Source: Lomentospora prolificans (Eukaryota; Ascomycota; Sordariomycetes; Microascales; Microascaceae). Taken from it: 64,000 nt of DNA. Made by a program: the position numbers and the translations under genes. This document shows, in pieces, positions 1-12,861 of this stretch. The notes under the pieces were generated by a model, which searched no databases, had not been told where the DNA came from, and saw only the letters and a program-made list of their open reading frames with translations. Position 1 is the first letter of the stretch; the number at the start of each line of letters is the position of its first letter. The stretch spans positions 2,170,001 to 2,234,000 of the forward strand of contig JARFXM010000008.1 in NCBI GenBank assembly GCA_029532625.1, read 5' to 3'.

Positions 1-2407
1 TAGAAGAAAAAAAATGGGAAGATCGTGTTCATTCCCCCTTCTGATGCGGTGATGTCAGTGACTTTTTTTCGGCTGGGGTCGGGTTCGTTGAATGCCAGCT
101 GGAAACCACCAAAAAAAGGACGCCCTTCCAAAGCCCCAGTATTACTCGCTGGCGGCTGGCTTGTCTCGTCGGGTTAGAGCCTCGACCTGCTGAAAGGGCC
201 CGCTGGCAGTTGGAACAATAGCCTGGCCTGGCCTGGCTGTGTGCTCGCCAGCGAGCCAGCAGCACGTTGAGGCTGGCTGGCTATCAATTTACCCCGTGCT
301 GGGTTCTGTTGGTGGTGGGGTGGATGAGAGCGGCGCCAATCAGAGACCCGCAAATGGCAATGCGCTGCCCAGGTGCTCAGCTCATGCCGTTTTGGGCGCG
401 CAGCCGACTTGGGGCCAAGTGATGCGTGCTCGTGGTGACTTGTCCTTGGGAGCTTGCTCGGGCTGCTAGGATAGCCGGGCCTGCGAATTGATGCGTTCCT
501 GATGCTGCTTTTGGCCTAGGGTCGGGTGTTCGGTCTGCAAAGGGATTTGAGAGACGGATTCGAGGTGTCAATAATAATATTGCCTAGCAATGGCTGTGAC
601 AGCCAGCCACCAATCCCGATATAATATCTCCACTTACACACCACTTGATGCTGGAGCACAAGGCTACATTATATATATACATACGCGCGCATCTCGGGCG
701 AGATATCTCCAAATCATCGTGATGAATAGTGGAAAAGAAATTTAATATATATTCTATAAATGCAACAATAATCGATAAATGCGTGTGTAAATCAAGGACG
801 AAACAAAAAAAGAAATTTGGCCAAAAAAAGAGGTCCTGCTCAGCCATCGAACTGCGTCATCACACAACCCCGAAAACTCATCCAAAGATTGGTTTTCTAA
901 CCTTTTGAGCGCTCCGGGTCAAGTAGCTAACCGCCAGGCCACCGGTCGCATCTGGTGCTTGAGCTGCTCGGTTGGGAGTTCTTGCCGGATTTTGACATAT
1001 AAAGCTATTTCTACCTGCGCGGATGGCGGAGGTTGGAGAGGGAAGGTGCTTCCGGCGCTGCATGGCGCCGGCCGTTGCAAGACTTGGATAGCCACCGACT
1101 GGCGAGCTATCCCTACATGGAATGATAACACGTATAAATGATTCCTCATTTGACGCTTATTTTGTCACCATGTCCGTGGGCCAACAACAAGAAGCCAGCC
1201 GGCGGTCCTCTTCTGCCCTCCTGGCCCCGCGGCTGGTCAAGTCATCAACCCGCACCTTGAGCGGTATTCATAGTTCTCTTCCTCCAACAATATCCTCCCG
1301 GCTGCTCCTGCATATATTTAAGGAGGAATTACTTTCTGCAAACTCACATCGGAGAAATGCTTGGCACCCGGCCCCCGTCCGGCCCGTGGCCGTGCCAAAG
1401 CGGAACTAAGCACCATACGTGCGACGTCGGCCGGCTCCGGGTGGCCGGAAATAGAAGTGTGGTGCACCCTTCCTCGCAGCGTCTTCGCCTTCGACCATCT
1501 ATCAACGCACGACCCTGCTCCTTCACTGCCACCAGACGCAAACCCGCCGAACCCGCCGAACTCTGGATCCAAAGTCGTTCTCTAGTCCCTCCCACCTATT
1601 GCTTGGATATCCGACCTCTGCGGCATTTACACACAAAATCACGAGTCGATCCGAAAAGGAAAGCACACAAGAGAGTTAAAAGTAAAAAGGTAAATGCAAT
1701 CTCGCTAAAAAAGGTACCCTACCAGCCCTACCCAGACCAACCCTTCCTGTTTGAATCCGTACATGAGGGAGAGACACGTGCTGTCAATCAATGGCAAAAG
1801 GGAGAAGAAACAAGATGTAAGGAGGAAGAAATAACAACGAGACATGAACGCCGTTTCCCTTCGGAGGTTTTAGATATGCGTATAAAACGGAGGCATGGAG
1901 TGGCTCAAAGGGAAAAGGGAAAAACAAAAACCTCCGAAAGGTGAGGCGGCACGAGAAGCTTTTCGGGTTTGCCTTCCTTTGTTTGTGTGTTTGTGTATGC
2001 GTGAGTGTGTTCGTTTCGCCATGGATAAAACAACGGGAAGGGAAGAGAGAGATAAGGGAAAGACAAAACATACACACAGGAAAACGGGGCAAATACCGGA
2101 CGAGGGATACGGTCGTGAGTGTGAACCGTAAGACAATTCCCCTTCCGCCCCCTTTCCTGGAATAGGAGCTGCGGGATACAATCATCAGCCGCTCTGCCTG
2201 TCACTCGCCCTCGCTCATCAACCACGCCTCGAAATCATCTCACCCAAATCTCAACACCGCGTCATCCCTTCGCTTCGCGTCGCCGTCAGCAAAGAAAATC
2301 CTGAAGGAAAGAAAAAAAAGCAATAAATGATACCGATCCCGTTTACTCCTCACTCCCTTCAGCCCTACTCCTCCCATACCCTCAGCTCACCTCAGCCCTA
2401 CTCAGCC
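1..2407. other. Gene-free left flank, 3' side of the kinase gene
   Basis: No convincing coding region is seen. This stretch lies downstream of the minus-strand kinase gene, so its right end probably holds that gene's 3' UTR. About 725-790 is AT-rich. About 1784-2130 is strongly purine-rich on the plus strand, interrupted by a GT-rich stretch near 1977-2013. The longest open frame (1357-1944, plus) has a basic, low-complexity translation with no family features and is treated as chance. A GGCTGGCTGGCT motif sits at 271-282. Confidence 0.6.
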
Positions 2408-4887
2408 TCATCGAGTCCCATTCCTACCCATAGTAAGATGCATGCTCTCATCATCATCCCCATCGTGATGCAGCGTAACGCTGTTGAACTCCTCGAAAGG
2501 ATCCGTGCCGTCACCAGGCGTCGCAAGGCCGCTGTCGAGCGGCACGCCCTTCCCCAAGGGCCTCGACCCGGAGATGTCGACGCTCTCGCTCTCCTTGACG
2601 TTGCGGAAGTTGATAGTGTCGATGCCGCGGCCCGCGTTGGGCACGATGGGCGGCTTCATGTGCCTGATGAGCGCCCACTGCGTCGTCCGGAAGAAGGGGT
2701 GCGCCTTGATGTCGGACGCTCCGGCGCGGGCACCTAACCTCCTGTTTTCGTCCTTGATTAGGAGCTTGCGGATGAGCGACTTGCAGAGGCTGTGCGAGTG
2801 TGTTAGTGTGTCAATGGCGCACTAATTGTAAAATTGAGAAACTCACTTGGAGACGGGCTCCTTGTTGGGGCTGTCGGGGAAGGGAATGTCCTCCCGTAAG
2901 ATGTTGGCAAAGGTCGCGTTACGGTTCTTGCCCTTGAACGGCGTCGTCCCGTAAAGCATCTCGTAGATCAAGATACCCAGCGTCCACCAGTCCACTGCGC
3001 TGGTATGCCCGCTACCCTTAATGACCTCGGGCGCTATATACTCCTCTGTGCCCACAAACGAGTTGGTTCGGAAGTCGGCAATGCATGACCTCGTGTCGAT
3101 GGTCGGTAGCGACGTCGTACTCGCGCCGTTCTTGCCGACAATCATTGTCGGCTTACCGCCCGGGCCGGACTGCTTCGACAGATCAAAATCTGAAAGCATG
3201 ATATGGCCGGACTGGTGGAGGAGGATGTCTGCAAATACTGTATTAGTAATGCATTTCACACGGCGGATTTACAATGGACGTGACGTACTCTCCGGCTTCA
3301 GATCACGGTAGATGAAGCCCATGAGATGGAGGTACTCGAGCGCAGCCGTCACCTCGGCGGCATAGAACCTCGCATCGTCCTCGTTAATGCACTTGCCCGG
3401 CCTCGTCTGGAGCGCCCTGAAGAACTCGCCGCCGCTGCAATATTCCATACACAGGTAGAGGTAGTCTTCGGACTGGAAAGAATGGTAGAGGGTGACGATG
3501 AATGGGTGGTTACTCGTCGCGAGAATCTCCTGCTCGGCAAGAGCTCTCTTGATCTTGTTCCGCTTGATCATTTCCTTCTTGCTTAGCACTGTTGGGTGAT
3601 GATTTACGTCAGCGATGGAGTCCCCAAAACCGGGTCAAATGCCGAAGAACCCGAAAAGGGCCACGACAGCTACAATGTAAAACAATTGGGAAGGGCGGTG
3701 AAAGGGGAAGACGAAAGAAAAAGAACAATAAAAAAAAAAAAAAGGCCCATACCCTTCATGGCGTATAGCCTGCTGCTCTTCTTCTCCCGCACTAGGTAGA
3801 CCTTGCCGACATCTCCTTTGCCAATCAGTTTAATCTTGTCGAAGCTCTGCGGGCCGACCTCGACGTTTCGAATCTTTATGGAATTGGAGCTATAGGTCCG
3901 CCTGAAAGTCGCAGGCGTCCTCGAAGAAGGCGGTGGTAGCGCACCAAGGGTATCGTTATCGGGGATGCTCATACTCCTGTTCCTAGTCGTGTCGGCGGCG
4001 ACTTTGCCGTCAAGAAGACCGAGGTGACCCGACTCCTTGCTCATTAGGAGAGGGTCCTTACCCAGCTCCGCCGTGGCCGGCCTCTCGCCACTTCCCTTGC
4101 CCTTGGCGAATAAGCCCTGTGCGTTGGGAGCGCTGGCTACCCTCCTAAGCTTCCGAGCGAGTTCCTCCTTGGTTGCGGCAGTGGGCTGGTCGATGGCCCC
4201 GGTGCCCCCATTCACCTTGATGTCGGGGGTGTCGGGAGGGCTAGGAGGCACGGAGCCCTCATTCCTATGGCGCAGACCGGGCAGGCCTTGGTGGGCAAAA
4301 TAAGGGTTCGCATGGGCGGTCGGGCTGATTGCGTCCTCAAGGGGGTTCCCCTCGCTGGCGACGGTCTGTGAACGGAGACGGCCGACGGTGCTGCTGAAGA
4401 ACCGCGTAGTGCGAAAGGTTCCCTTGTTCGAATTGGAATTGTCAAAGGGCGAGGAGGATTGCGAGTGGTGCTGGGGGGAGCCGGAGCCGGCGTGGTGATG
4501 GCCGGTGGCACCGAGGGCGGCCTTTTCGCTGGCGCCCGAGTTGGAACTCGCGTTGGAGGCGAAGCTGTTGATGCGGAAGAAATTCTTCAACTTCTGGTTG
4601 AACTGGCTGCTGTTGCCATGGGCATTTTTTGTGGATGGCATCTCGTAGGTCTCGTAGGGGTGGTGATTATGCGACTCGTCTCGGGTCCATGGCGATTTGA
4701 GAGAATTGATGAGGCGGTTATGACGGGTTGACGACTTGGGTGAGGAGGAGGTTGTTGGAAAGTGGATGGTGGAGGGGGCGGTGCTGGACGACGAGAGGGG
4801 AGAATTATTGGGGTGCAAGGTCGTCGAGGAATGGGCGAGGAACTGGGATGCCGTGGTGGCGCTGGTGGTTGTGCTTGCAGTGGCCAT
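2408..4887 (-). CDS. nrc-2: AGC-family Ser/Thr kinase, NRC-2 / Fpk1 (KIN82) type
   Basis: Four exons read on the minus strand: 4887-3753, 3588-3289, 3228-2847 and 2789-2408. The introns are 164, 60 and 57 nt, the phases fit, and the product is 732 residues. The N-terminal half (about 1-345) is Ser/Thr/Asn-rich and probably disordered. The kinase domain starts at about 350, with the glycine loop GKGDVG at 356-361, lysine 378 in YAMK, YRDLKPEN with aspartate 474, and DFD rather than DFG with aspartate 492. A long activation-segment insert follows before TEEYIAPE. The tail carries an FEEF hydrophobic motif near 704. The family includes Neurospora NRC-2, a repressor of conidiation, and yeast Fpk1/Fpk2, which phosphorylate lipid flippases; the role here is inferred from that. 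The start has a strong context (gcagccATGGCC). The first intron carries a 14-A run (3730-3743). Confidence 0.95.
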
Positions 4888-7800
4888 GGCTGCTGGGTGG
4901 GCTTTCTAAGGTGGTGCTACTGCCTCTTCGACACTGGTTTGGCCTCGTTCAATGTTCAACGGGGCGTTCTTATTCTTCCAGTTCCTTTGTATGGGCGCTA
5001 CTTGAGTGGCAGCAACAGGGGACGGAAGCGACTCTCTTTTGAGGCTTAGGCTTAATAGTACAGTTGCCTGCGAGTGGGAGCGCAAACTGGGCTGGACGGT
5101 CGGGGCGTTGTAGTGGTGGTGACCAGTTACAATTGGTACTTGCGAAGGGGCCGTTACCAGGCCGTGCCGGGGGTATTCGCGTGCACCACGCTACCCGCTG
5201 GTATCGATCACACTACTAATATCGGCCTATCCAACCTTTTGGTACCTGGGGAAAAGAGCGCATCCGAGCCCCTTAGAAATCAAGAATAGAAAGGGCGTCG
5301 CGGCAAAGTCGAATGTCTCCTTAGCGGATCGCGGTTCCGCTGAATTACCGATACTGAGCACCGAAGCAAAAAGAATCCCGCCCCAGCCTTGTGCCCTTTT
5401 TTTTTTTTTTCTTTTTCGAAACGCGTTGGCCGAAATATGTAATGATTATTCTTTCCGCATAGGATGTACTTAATTGAGTGGTGGGCCTCTCGGCGAGAGA
5501 TATAGAGCGAGAGGCTAAATCTCGATCGAAGTGGCGTGCCCGTATAGGATTGAAGATGGGGGCCGTGGCGGGTTCTGGGTGGGATATATCGAAACCTAGT
5601 GGAGCTGAACGGGCCACATCCGGATCATTGATGCAAGAAGATAAAAAACTTGGACTTCGGGAAAAGGGGGAAGAGGAATCCGACGATAAAAGTAACAAGA
5701 TAATTATGATGGGGATCTTGCGATACTTATTACTAAAGAAAGACGTCCACGGATACGACATGGATGGACACAGTTCGGAGGAAAAAGGTTCCAAAAAAGA
5801 GGATCACGCAAGCCTTCCAAGGAACTTGATCCCTAGTTTCCTAGTTGGGGCTGCTGGTGGGTGATGCGGCCTGGTCCCTCCACGACAACACCGTGTAGGA
5901 AAAGAGGAACGGTACTGCCAGCCGCCAGGTTCCAAGGTATTGTGGTACATCCCCGATCAAATCCTAGTCTCGTCCGGTCTCTCAAGCTGGCTGGCTACGA
6001 AGTATGTTCCGCGCCCACTGCCCAACCTGGACGCCGACAAGAAGAAAAAAAAGCTTACTCATTAACTAACCGCAGGACGTGGCTTTCTTTCTTCTCTCTT
6101 TTTTTTTTTTTTTTTTTTTTTTGTTTGCCGCCTTGCGGGTGTGTGTTTCCTCTAACCCCCTTGCTCTGCTCCATGGCTTCTCTTGCTTGGCTCCTACAGA
6201 AGAGCGCACACGAGACCAAAAGTTCTCGTCGCGAGCCGGACCCAGAGCCTGGGTGGTTTCGGACGTGGTTGGCTCTTGCCCAAAAAACTTGTTGGGAAGC
6301 GCGGGAATGTCTCTGGCGTATTTGAGGGAACCTCCGGTCGGCGCGTACGGAAGAGCGACGACGATTGCCAGCTACTCGTCTCTCGGGCCTACCCTTTCCT
6401 TGTCCGTACCAGTTTGAAAGCCCTTTTTCGCCTTTTTCCTTAGTTTCTTTCGTTCTCTTCTTCGTGCCTCTCCATCATTAGGGCCCTCAACGGCCCCCCC
6501 TTTTAACTCGCAAACTCTTCGCCTCCTGGCCCTATAATTCGAAGCGCTCTAGGCTCTGGTTCTCGTCTCCGAGCTCACACGCGTGGCGGTTAGATCAATG
6601 GGGCCCCGGTAAATATAGGGGTGGTACCAATCTCACTCCCATTGACGAATCAGCCCATGACTTTCGATGGAGAACGACCAGAGTATCATGTAGACCCAAG
6701 TACAAGAGGTGCTTCTGCAGTTAGGTGCTACTTGAGACAAGCGAGACAAGTCCCGTACAGTGTGTCTATGGTAAAAAGATGAACGAAGACCCATATCGAA
6801 AGCCAAAATTCAAACAAGAAATAAAAAAGCCGCCGAACAAAGCCACCACTACCGTCGAACCTTGAACCCCTGAAGCCGTCGGCGAAAAGGTGGACGAAAA
6901 GGTGGAAAGGGGAGCGGGGCTGTTGGGTCCATGGACCGATAAGAGACCATATCCAATAGATCCAGGCACTGATCTCCAGAGAGCTTTCCGAGAGAATCCC
7001 TCAGCGAAAGAAGCGTAGTAATAATTAATCGTTTCCGTCACCAGGCTGGGCGGGCGGCGTGCCGGGCATTGCTGGCCCGGGGCCTTTGCACGTTGCGCCT
7101 CTTTCTGCGGCGTCATTCAAAGTTGCGGCGCTTGGCGGCAGCGGTCCATCCCACGTTCTAGTCTTCCGGGGGGGGAAGACACCACAGAGAGCTTTCCTTT
7201 CACGGGGCATGAGTCTCTGTTCTTACTAGCTGGCTAGCTTGGGTCAACTTCCCCGTCATATGAGCAAGGAGCCAGAAGGGGGGATCCCAAGCCCCTAGAA
7301 CTTAAAACAGGTAAGCGGTTGTTTCCCCGTTTCCTGGGTACAGTTGCATCGGCCGTCACCTCTGTGCCCACCTTCCCTTGTTCGGCGGGCCACTTCTCTT
7401 CGCGTTAATACCTGCCGGGATCTGTCAAAAGAGAGGAAAAGAGGAGAATCCACTCGCCCAAGACCGGAAATATGCGGGGAGAAATCGTGGGCATGTAGTA
7501 TTAATAATGGAAGATCAGCTGTTGCCTCTTCCGTCTTTTCCTCTCCACACACACATACACACGCGCCCACATCCGGGCTGCAGGTTTCGAGAATCTCTGT
7601 TGCAAATGGGGGGACAAAGGAGGGGAGAGACAGGAGACCCGGAACAACGGCGGGGGCATCCGGGATTTGGGCAAAGGTACCTTCGTAGAGTCCAACTGGT
7701 CAAGGCCTCGGATTACACATTTACGAAAGCAACAGATGAAATGCGGATTAGCTCGCAACATGATCGTGAACAAAGGCCGCGCATAACTCGGCCATATAAA

Positions 7801-9066
7801 GCGCACTTGAAGAGTGTTATACCGACGACGACACGTAAACCCTGGTGAATTAGCTTTCTTAGCAGAGTCAATCGAGCATGCCGCGTAGCCACTGGTACAT
7901 TAATGTATTCGTATCGTAAAAGTTGACGCCTACTAAAGTACTTTACCCCAGGTCACATTGTTTTCTTGACAGGGGACGTAGTATTCTCAAACCAGCTCCT
8001 TGGAAATTATTGTCCATGGCAGATGAACGAGTTCCGGAGAGTACCAGACGAGTCATCGTCGGGGACACTTTCCGCTTTTTTTTTTCCTTATTCTTTATTT
8101 TATTTTATTTTATTTTCCTGTTTGCGACCCGCAAAAACCCTCTCCGGGTTCTCGGCTGGTCCTTCAATTATCTCCCCTCTCCCCAAACGCCAAAAGGCAA
8201 CATGACCGAACCTAGGCGGTGCAAGGCTCGCCACCTTCCCAAGTTGGGAAAGCCACACCGAGTCGGCACGAAACAAAGAACTTGAGGGTCCTGGTTCTAT
8301 GCTGGCCTGGCTGGCTATCCGTATCAGCCCCCAGCCAGGCCAACCCTTCCCACCAACTGTAGTAAAGGATTCATGTAACATCAAGGATCAATATCGCCCA
8401 CGCAGGATACCACTTATCATTACAACGCAGACATCGGGGACAGCACGGTTTCCTTTTGAGGCCTTCCCCCACAGACGTGTGAATGGACCCTGCGCTGAAC
8501 CCTGCTTGCCACAACGCGTGCGCTCATCTCCTGACGGTTCGTTCCGCTAAGCGGATTTAATTTGGAGCGTGTCGCGGAAGGAAATGCCGCGAAGAAGTTG
8601 GGTCTCTCCATCCGTGGACTAGGCTAGGGCGTAAAAACTCCGGCGCGGCTCGCTAATGAATGCATTCGCCGAACTGGGAGACGGCCTGTATAGTATTAGC
8701 ACCGAGCTGTGCCTCATAAAAGATTGATCAAGGCCATGGATGAGGCGAGCGAGAATCCATTCCAGAACTTTCAACAACACAAACAGCCTCAAAGTGAAGC
8801 CTTTTGCCTCTGCCGACTCCTCTAGGCAATTAAGAAACGCACAAGCACGCTAAAAGAAAAAAAAAAGGATCCCGTGTCCATGCCGGGTCCCATAGAAGGC
8901 CGCCAATCCTTCTATCATTAAAGCCCACCCATCAAAGTTTGACGTGATCTCAAGATCCATCAATGCCGAGGGTCTCCGCTATAGAGTCGAGATGAAATCT
9001 TGCTCTTGCGGACCCACGGAGATGAAACGACTAAACGCCATTCTCCAATTTTTAGTTTATAGTTTC
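4888..9066. other. Gene-free 4.2 kb upstream of the kinase gene
   Basis: The kinase and zinc-finger genes are in tandem on the minus strand, so this region holds the kinase promoter and leader and, at its right end, the zinc-finger 3' UTR. Nothing coding is convincing. It holds a 24-T run at 6099-6122, a TTTTA pentanucleotide repeat near 8091-8115, and TGGCTGGCTA motifs near 5989 and 8309. A 149-codon frame at 5345-5794 (minus) lies in the kinase leader region and looks like chance. Confidence 0.55.
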
Positions 9067-10404
9067 TCATCGAGGCCAGTGGTGACCAGCCACACCTCCT
9101 AACACAGCTCCAGGGTGCTTCTCGTCCTCTTCCTCCAGCGTTGACTCCTCTTCATCTGGCAATGCGTCGTTAATCCTCCGACGTAGTTGTTGAAGTTGCC
9201 GCCGCCTCTCTTTCCACGTAGCAAAGTCCTCTATCTGCTGATCTCTCACAGACGGCGTGACCTGGATGCCGTTCCTGTCGAAAAGGTAGTCTGGCAGGTT
9301 TCCGTCATCTCGATTCAGTAGCTTGTCAGGCATACTAATCCTGGGCCCATCACCAACGTGCCACGCAAACGGCGTAATATGTCTCGCTTCAACGTGGCCG
9401 AGCAGCCCATCTCTCTCGGAGAACTTCACCGAGGGTGATTTGAGCATGCAGCCACCCCAGAGACACATCGCGGGCACAGGCCCGCTACAATGTACAATAC
9501 GTATGTGCTTCCGCAACGTCTCAAGGTTGTGCAGCTCAGCCTTGCAGCCCTCCCACTCGCACAGGAACGGCACATACACAGGTTTCAACTTGTTGTAAAT
9601 GGCGCGCGGGGTCGGCGAAGGCGCACGAGGCCGCCGTCCGCGTCTCTTCGGCACCCCGCCACTGGAAGGGGCCGCTGCCACAGCTGTGCTTCTGGGCCGA
9701 CCCGGTCGCTTATGCTGTTGGGGGTTTTCGGAAGTCTTGCTCAGGCTCACCTTTGCGTTTGCCGCGGCCACTTCCGCGCCAAAGTTTCTGATGTCCGCGT
9801 AAGACATGCCAGGGCGCCAGCCTTTGGGACGGCCCATCCTTGTAGACTTGGGCTTTGGGGTCTCCGTGGTAGAAGTTGCTTGGGCCGGCGTTCTAGATTT
9901 CGGTGACATGGCAGTAGAAATTTGAGGGACTGGAGTGGTGGCCTTGGATGCCGGTGAGCTTGTTCCGCGAGCTTGACGAGTTGCTTGGGAGGCCAGGCGG
10001 GCTTCTTCGATTCTCCTCTTATATTGAGGTGTTAGATCTGACTCAATGTGGCCATCGTTGCCCAACTCATCCGCATCCTCGTGCTGATTCAATGCCGCCG
10101 TTGATCTCAACACAACCGATATATGCGGAGATGGTGATGTACCGTTGCCCAGAGAGCTCTCTGGTTTGACTGAGGGGTTATGATACGTCGGCATCTGTGC
10201 TGTTTGCGAACCCATGACGGGCGCATTCTGTTTATGTGTAGGCGTGGTTGCTGCGCCGTGGGTCGGAGGGGGAAGTATCCTAGGCTGGGCAGCTGAGGGA
10301 GCGGGATGGGAGCCTGCGACGACCCCGGTCGCTTGGGCGTGTTTGCAGGGTTCCACTGCGACATTTGGACATGCGTGAGGCCGACAGCTTTGCTGCCTCG
10401 TCAT
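9067..10404 (-). CDS. C2H2 zinc-finger protein with AT-hooks
   Basis: Single exon of 445 residues, probably a nuclear DNA-binding or chromatin protein. The first half is Pro/Ser/Thr/Ala-rich and probably disordered. Three AT-hook-like cores follow: GRPKGWRP at 191-198, KRPGRPRS at 232-239 and KRRGRRPR at 253-260. Two fingers come next: C282-x4-C287-x12-H300-x4-H305, and a wider one, C314-x4-C319-x17-H337-x4-H342. The last 60 residues have a Gln/Arg-rich helical stretch (about 396-411) and then an acidic run. The open frame extends upstream to 10593 but without any ATG; the first ATG is at 10404 with A at -3, so that start is used. An upstream exon is possible. I know of similar fungal proteins annotated only as C2H2 finger domain proteins; the target is unknown. 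Confidence 0.85.
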   Translation of the reverse strand: MTRQQSCRPHACPNVAVEPCKHAQATGVVAGSHPAPSAAQPRILPPPTHGAATTPTHKQNAPVMGSQTAQMPTYHNPSVKPESSLGNGTSPSPHISVVLRSTAALNQHEDADELGNDGHIESDLTPQYKRRIEEARLASQATRQARGTSSPASKATTPVPQISTAMSPKSRTPAQATSTTETPKPKSTRMGRPKGWRPGMSYADIRNFGAEVAAANAKVSLSKTSENPQQHKRPGRPRSTAVAAAPSSGGVPKRRGRRPRAPSPTPRAIYNKLKPVYVPFLCEWEGCKAELHNLETLRKHIRIVHCSGPVPAMCLWGGCMLKSPSVKFSERDGLLGHVEARHITPFAWHVGDGPRISMPDKLLNRDDGNLPDYLFDRNGIQVTPSVRDQQIEDFATWKERRRQLQQLRRRINDALPDEEESTLEEEDEKHPGAVLGGVAGHHWPR

Positions 10405-11723
10405 AATCGTGGGTTGTTTGCGCAGGATTAGGAGTTTCAGCAAAGAAAAGGAACGAGAGCGGAGCTCCGTCTGGACCTTCCCCGTCTGCGTGTTTTGGGC
10501 AGGACGCGATAGTGCAATGGGAAAAATTAGACAACAGCCCTCGCTGGCCAGCAGTTGCCCAATGTCTGCTTTCCCGTGTGAGGGATGTTGCACCCCCTTT
10601 AGGCGCGAGAAGAGAACGGGTTACCACCAACCAGATAAAGGCTTGTGCGATGATAGCCGGAATGAGAAGGTGCGAGATTGAGCACAACCTGCCCCAAAGG
10701 CACGATGTTTTAGGAGCGAGTGGAATTGATGATTTGGCCCTTGCGATATGTTTTAAAGCACAGTTTGTTCGGTGACGGAGAGTCTCTTCAGAGGCTGAAA
10801 CGCAAACTGGTCACGAGATAGTTAGAGGGTTGATTGATTGATTGATCCTAAGTGAGGAGCATTTGTAGGCGGCTTAGTAGGCTAGGCCAGCGTCAATAGC
10901 TCATCCTACCCGCTGAAACCCCCACTAGACGGAATAGAAACCAGCGCCAGATTTTGGGCTCGAACCATGGATCAACCAATCTCAGGAACCATGGAGGCTA
11001 GGCTTGCAAAGCACAGAGCCTCTCCAAAAACACGGATAGGCGCTTACGAGACATATTTGTCGAGAACCCATAACAGTGCATGAGCATATCTGGCCTATTA
11101 CTTAGAATATGCCTATCACTGAAGTGCCTGCTAGGCCAGCTATATGGGTACTGGTTGGTATGATTAATTCTTCCATGGATGGCTTGTAGCCATGAACCGG
11201 TCAGAGTACACTGCCAGCCTCGGGGAATGTAACTTGCTCCAGCCATCTGGAAGCCAGGAATTCCATAATATGGATCCGAATTATTTGGCTCTCGCAGGAG
11301 TAGTAGCACTCCGTTGGAGAAAGACACACGCGGTACAAAGCCTAATGAGCATAAATACTTGCGGAGGATGCAACCGCTAGCCCTCCTTCAGAGGTCTGGG
11401 TTCTGCCCGTCCACCTGTTTAAATTCAGAAGTGTAACTTCTTACCATACACCTAGAAACATGCCCAACCTGATGCTACCGCGTGGCATGAGTTCCTCAAT
11501 ATCGTGAACTACGCCCATATCTTCCCCGGGTCCCCCAGAAAAAAAGATTGCAGCAATCTGACGAATGCAGCCTTCTCATAGAGTCTAGAGTCTTATCGAA
11601 GAAATCAAAACCCGCGAATTCTATATGAACACGGGTGCTCGGCTTGCTTGTTGTTGTTTGTATATGTCCGGTACATGTGGGGGGTGGGTATGCGTCGCCA
11701 TTCCCGGCGTTTTAAAGGCCCGC
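10405..11723. other. Gene-free stretch between zinc-finger gene and TMA46
   Basis: This holds the presumed promoter and leader of the zinc-finger gene on the left and the 3' flank of the TMA46-type gene on the right. A tetranucleotide TTGA repeat (four to five units) lies at about 10830-10847. I see no RNA gene or convincing coding frame. Confidence 0.55.
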
Positions 11724-12861
11724 TCAGACACCGGCAGTTCCCCCGTCCGCGTCGTTCGGCGCCACCGAACCCCCGTAGAGATTCGCGACACGCTCCTCTT
11801 CCTTCTTGTCACGTAGGGCTTCGGTCTCCTGCCGCAGTTTCTCCAAATTCCACGCGGCTTCATCGTCGTCGTCGTCGTCGTCGTCGTCATCCTCCACGGA
11901 TCGCCAGTTGCCACTCTCGAAGAGTGCCCTACCCGTCGCTTCCTTAGCCTTCATAGCCTGTTCCTCGGCCGCCTTCTTGTTCATACGCTCCTTCTTCCAC
12001 TTAGCAAAGGACTCAGGAGTGACCGGTGTGAGAGTGCCGGTAAGCTTGTGCCTCTCGGACTCCAAGAACTCTTCCAATGTTAGAGTCTTGAGTGGCGACT
12101 TGTCCATGAGCGCCTTTTCAGCCGCTCGCTGCTCCTTAGTTTTCAGGACGAAGCTAAAGAAAAAAGTTGTTAGGCATGCCATTTATAAGTTGATACGAGC
12201 GAAAAGTGAAGAAGAAAACAACTTACCCAGGAGGTAGAGCATGCTTGTACATGCACTTATCGCCACCATTGGGGCAGGTCCAGAACCATCCATACTTGCC
12301 GTCCTCGATGGCGCTGATAAAGTATTTGCACACCTTGTCCGTAGTAGTCCTTTGGTTCCCCTTCTTGGACAAAACCACAGAGCGCAACTTCTCCTCGTCC
12401 CAGTCCGCTGAAGTCTCGGCCTTCTTCTTCTCCTCCTCGTCTTGCCTAGTGTCGGTGTACAAGCTCCTCTTCTCAGTTTTGCGCTCCATTTCCAGGTCAT
12501 GTGAGAACTTGCACTTCTTGCCCTTCTCGCAGTTGCCCTTCTTGTAGAATATGCAAACCACCGTCTTGGGGTCGACACCAAAGGGCACCTTTTGGATCTG
12601 AGCTGGCTTGTTCATGAGCAGCTCAGTCTCCCTCTTAGCTTCCTCCGCAGCCCTCTTCTCCCTCTCACGTTGGGCTTTTTCCGCCTCCTTTCTCTTTTGC
12701 TCGGCCGTGCCACCATTCTGAAGGTTGGACGTCATCTGAGCAATCTGCTTCTTGGCCACGGCACCTTTTTTATTCTTCATGCCAAAGGTGCGGTCCTCCA
12801 CCATCTTGGTGGCGGACGGCTTCTTGCCGCCGCCCTGCTTGTCGATCTTTTTAGGCGGCAT
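11724..12861 (-). CDS. TMA46: CCCH zinc-finger translation factor, TMA46 / ZC3H15 (DFRP1) family
   Basis: Two exons on the minus strand, 12861-12227 and 12153-11724, with a 73-nt intron; the product is 354 residues. The N-terminus (MPPKKxDK, then KKxxKMVEDRTFGMKNKKG) is the family signature. A charged Lys/Glu-rich helix follows at about 55-85. CCCH finger 1 is C103-x7-C111-x5-C117-x3-H121. Finger 2 is C178, C196, C203 and H207. The C-terminal half contains the LTLEEFLE...RHKLTGTLTPVTPESFAKWK block and a run of ten aspartates from a GAC/GAT repeat near 11864-11890. In yeast, Tma46 associates with ribosomes and binds the GTPase Rbg1; in mammals DFRP1 stabilises DRG1. A role in ribosome-bound GTPase function is inferred from that. 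It is divergent from the OST4 gene across a 632-bp interval. Confidence 0.95.

Noticed and set aside
1357..1944. 195-codon open frame, plus strand
   Set aside because: The translation is basic and low in complexity and overlaps purine-rich non-coding sequence. No domain or codon bias supports it.
10405..10593. Upstream extension of the zinc-finger frame
   Set aside because: The extension begins with GTG and has no ATG. Its Cys- and Leu-rich composition differs from the polar N-terminus that follows, so the ATG at 10404 is used.
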